Below the pieces are notes generated by a model. It was not told the DNA's origin, searched no databases, and saw nothing but the letters and a program-made list of their open reading frames with translations. Made by a program: the position numbers and the translations under genes. From contig PLMF01000212.1 in assembly GCA_003142355.1 (NCBI GenBank), positions 9,251 through 16,277 on the forward strand: a stretch of DNA of 7,027 nt, in the 5' to 3' direction. Source of the DNA: Bryobacterales bacterium. Its GTDB lineage: Bacteria; Acidobacteriota; Terriglobia; Bryobacterales; Bryobacteraceae. The first letter of the stretch is position 1; the number at the start of each line of letters is the position of its first letter. Shown one piece after another: positions 5,758-7,027 of the stretch.

Positions 5758-5802
5758 ATGGCCGCAATCCTCAGGGGCAGGGAGTGGTTTGTGCCGTAAC
5801 GA

Positions 5803-6528
5803 TTAAACGTTCTTCTCAGGGCTTGAGCGCCTGCGCTTCCAAAAAAGCAACCCCGCCAACCCGCCGGTCAGAAGCAGAGCACAGCCCGGTTCTGGGGTCG
5901 AGGATGGCGCAGTATCGCTGGCGAGGAAGTTCGGACCCATATAGGCCACATACTCTCCGGAGCCGCCGGCGAAGGTGAGCACTCCGGGCTCACCCGCCAA
6001 TGTATACACTCCCCATGTACTGGTGATCTCGGGTAACGTACTAAAACTGCCGGGGGGGGAAAACCAGTAGGCCACCGGGTCTGTCGGGTTCGCCCCCTGG
6101 GTGCCTTGTTGCGTGCCTTCAACGTAATATGTGCCTGGGGTCAGTTCGATGGTTGAGATCGAAGAGTATAGGCAATTTTCGATAAGAGTCCCGGCCGTAC
6201 CTGCGGGCACGGTCGTAGACGTTAACAGGTTCCCCGTGCTGTCAAATATACCTACGATATGGTTATCTAACAACCCCGAAGTGGGGCTAGTGAGGCTAGA
6301 GTCGTCGTAATACCCCAATGCTGAGACCCATATGGGCGCATCGATAGTAAAGCCCCAGCCCAAGGTGTTAGACTCCACGTTGTTAAAGGTATAGGACGCT
6401 GTGAAAGTGGCCGCCGGCAGGGTGCCGGCCGAAGCAACTCCAGCGGACACGATGGCTGCAAATGACAGCAGCAATAAGGACGTCATTGCCGTTCTGAACA
6501 CACGCGCCGTCTGTATTTCTCGTCTCAT
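5803..6528 (-). CDS. Secreted PEP-CTERM sorting-domain protein with a DUF4082-like body
   Basis: This is an exported protein of unknown role. Residues 1-35 are a signal peptide: basic MRREIQTARVFR, a hydrophobic core ~15-31, and likely cleavage near ASA-G. Residues ~45-140 resemble DUF4082 in LGWGFTIDAPIWVSALGYY, HIVGIFDSTGNLLTSTTV and LTPGTYYVEG; this match is moderate. The C-terminus is a PEP-CTERM anchor: TPEPG (211-215), a hydrophobic segment ALLLTGGLAGLLFW (217-230) and a KRRR cluster. In species with exosortase this tail is recognised and cleaved on export, often alongside exopolysaccharide production. No exosortase is in this window. A consensus ribosome binding site and a TTGACA promoter lie upstream, so it is probably monocistronic. 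The gene uses ATA, TTA, CTA and GTA codons that the Region 1 genes almost avoid, which hints at a different history or low expression. Confidence 0.88.
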   Translation of the reverse strand: MRREIQTARVFRTAMTSLLLLSFAAIVSAGVASAGTLPAATFTASYTFNNVESNTLGWGFTIDAPIWVSALGYYDDSSLTSPTSGLLDNHIVGIFDSTGNLLTSTTVPAGTAGTLIENCLYSSISTIELTPGTYYVEGTQQGTQGANPTDPVAYWFSPPGSFSTLPEITSTWGVYTLAGEPGVLTFAGGSGEYVAYMGPNFLASDTAPSSTPEPGCALLLTGGLAGLLFWKRRRSSPEKNV

Positions 6529-6537
6529 TTAAGGGTG

Positions 6538-6545
6538 CCTCCTCT
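6538..6545 (-). promoter_or_regulatory. Shine-Dalgarno AGAGGAGG for the PEP-CTERM gene
   Basis: AGAGGAGG on the - strand contains a near-consensus ribosome binding site 9 nt before the ATG at 6528. It fixes this start with good confidence and is the strongest such site in the window. Confidence 0.8.
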
Positions 6546-6613
6546 GGTTCCGTTTTAAGCCAGAACCCCATCCTCAGGGTTGGCCACAGTTGCGGTACAC
6601 TACCCCGCCAGTA

Positions 6614-6643
6614 AGTATGCATTACACCCCGCGTTTGTGTCAA
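6614..6643 (-). promoter_or_regulatory. Sigma-70-type promoter for the PEP-CTERM gene
   Basis: On the - strand a perfect TTGACA (6643-6638) is followed by an 18-nt spacer and CATACT (6619-6614), a four-of-six match to the -10 consensus. Initiation near 6607 would leave a leader of about 78 nt before the ATG. The surrounding bases are AT-richer than the region generally. Confidence 0.6.
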
Positions 6644-6654
6644 CGACTTTCTGT

Positions 6655-6677
6655 GTACCAGGACTGCGGCCTGGTAC
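6655..6677. repeat. Perfect 8-bp inverted repeat upstream of the PEP-CTERM promoter
   Basis: GTACCAGG (6655-6662) and CCTGGTAC (6670-6677) are perfect inverted repeats separated by 7 nt, and GTACCAG occurs again at 6674-6680. The dyad lies 11 bp upstream of the -35 element. That position suits an activator or repressor binding site. It has no T-run for a terminator. Confidence 0.5.
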
Positions 6678-6680
6678 CAG

Positions 6681-6808
6681 TACTACAGTTCAAAGGAAGA
6701 GGGCGGTCCGCTGGCACGGCTCCACAGATTTGCCGCAGGAATTTTACAAGCTCTCGATGACGGTGCCCAACTGCCGCGTCGGCAGCGGCCGAGCGGCGCC
6801 TGCCGCCC
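6681..6808 (-). other. Region downstream of frr with short GC-rich hairpins
   Basis: No gene is seen here. Reading away from frr, two short hairpins occur: GCGGC (6793-6797) with GCCGC (6802-6806) around a 4-nt loop, and CTGCCG (6771-6776) with CGGCAG (6780-6785) around a 3-nt loop. They start within a few bases of the frr stop and could slow or end transcription, but no T-run follows, so a terminator call is weak. Confidence 0.35.
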
Positions 6809-7027
6809 CTACCGGATCTCCATGATCTCTTTTTCTTTGTTCCGGGCGGCCTGGTCGAGCTTCTCCATGCACGCGTCGGTTAGCTTCTGGGTCTCGTCGT
6901 GGGCCTTCTTGTCGTCGTCTTCGGTGATCTTCTTGTCCTTCAGAAGCTTCTTCACCGCTTCGTTGCCATCCCGCCGGATGTTCCGCACCGAAACGCGATG
7001 GTGCTCGGCCACCCCGTGCAGTTTCTT
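6809..7027 (-). CDS. frr: Ribosome recycling factor, C-terminal part (cut by window edge)
   Basis: Ribosome recycling factor works with EF-G to split the post-termination ribosome. The frame runs in from the window edge, and 72 residues to the TAG stop are visible, about two fifths of the usual ~185 aa. The visible part is the C-terminal portion of the long three-helix domain I: KKLHGVAEHHRVSVRNIRRDGN, then EAVKKLLKDKKITEDDDKKA and ETQKLTDACMEKLDQAARNKEKEIMEI. RVSVRNIRRD and the KITEDD turn are nearly the same as in E. coli RRF. The true start lies outside the window; the GTG at 7012 is an internal valine codon and not the start. As an essential gene, frr marks the core-genome edge of this region. 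Confidence 0.96.
   Translation of the reverse strand, partial: KKLHGVAEHHRVSVRNIRRDGNEAVKKLLKDKKITEDDDKKAHDETQKLTDACMEKLDQAARNKEKEIMEIR

Noticed and set aside
6809..7012. Treating the GTG at 7012 as the start of a short gene
   Set aside because: The frame continues upstream to the window edge with ribosome recycling factor sequence (KKLHG), so this is an internal codon of a truncated frr.
1..7027. CRISPR array, tRNA/rRNA, transposase or phage genes
   Set aside because: No regularly spaced repeats, no cloverleaf-like sequence noticed, and no recognisable mobile-element protein were found on either strand.

Overview
The window is GC-rich bacterial chromosome. The mix of genes suggests an Acidobacteriota-type soil bacterium, possibly of the Solibacter/Bryobacter group. 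The supporting signs are a PEP-CTERM surface protein, stacked VapBC and DUF433/DUF5615 toxin-antitoxin pairs, an orphan BlaI-type repressor, and a SurA-like periplasmic chaperone beside a YhaM-like HD nuclease. The lineage is inferred from gene content only; no marker gene here settles it.

Region 1 (1-3861, + strand) is a tight four-gene string: SurA-like peptidyl-prolyl isomerase, OB-fold/HD 3'-5' exoribonuclease of the YhaM type, BlaI/MecI-family repressor, and RmuC. The junctions are a 4-nt ATGA overlap, a 1-nt TGATG overlap and a 2-nt gap, so one transcript with translational coupling is likely. The products serve different jobs (envelope folding, RNA turnover, transcription control, DNA recombination), so co-expression does not by itself imply one pathway.

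Region 2 (3862-4072) is a convergent intergenic stretch. It holds three back-to-back inverted repeats (4003-4070) that read as a palindromic repeat cluster and possible bidirectional transcription barrier.

Region 3 (4073-5767, - strand) is a small toxin-antitoxin island. In transcription order it holds a broken vapC remnant, a DUF433 antitoxin with a DUF5615 PIN-like toxin, and an Rv0623-type VapB with a VapC PIN toxin. The remnant and the intact vapC share a segment with 86 of 100 identical bases in direct orientation, which flanks the two intact modules.

Region 4 (5803-6643, - strand) is a secreted PEP-CTERM protein with a DUF4082-like body. It has a strong Shine-Dalgarno sequence and a recognisable sigma-70-type promoter. 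Its codon use is more AT-rich than the Region 1 genes.

Region 5 (6809-7027, - strand) is the C-terminal part of ribosome recycling factor (frr), cut by the window edge. This is a core gene, so the accessory material of Regions 3-4 sits between core loci. I saw no RNA genes, CRISPR arrays, transposases or origins.
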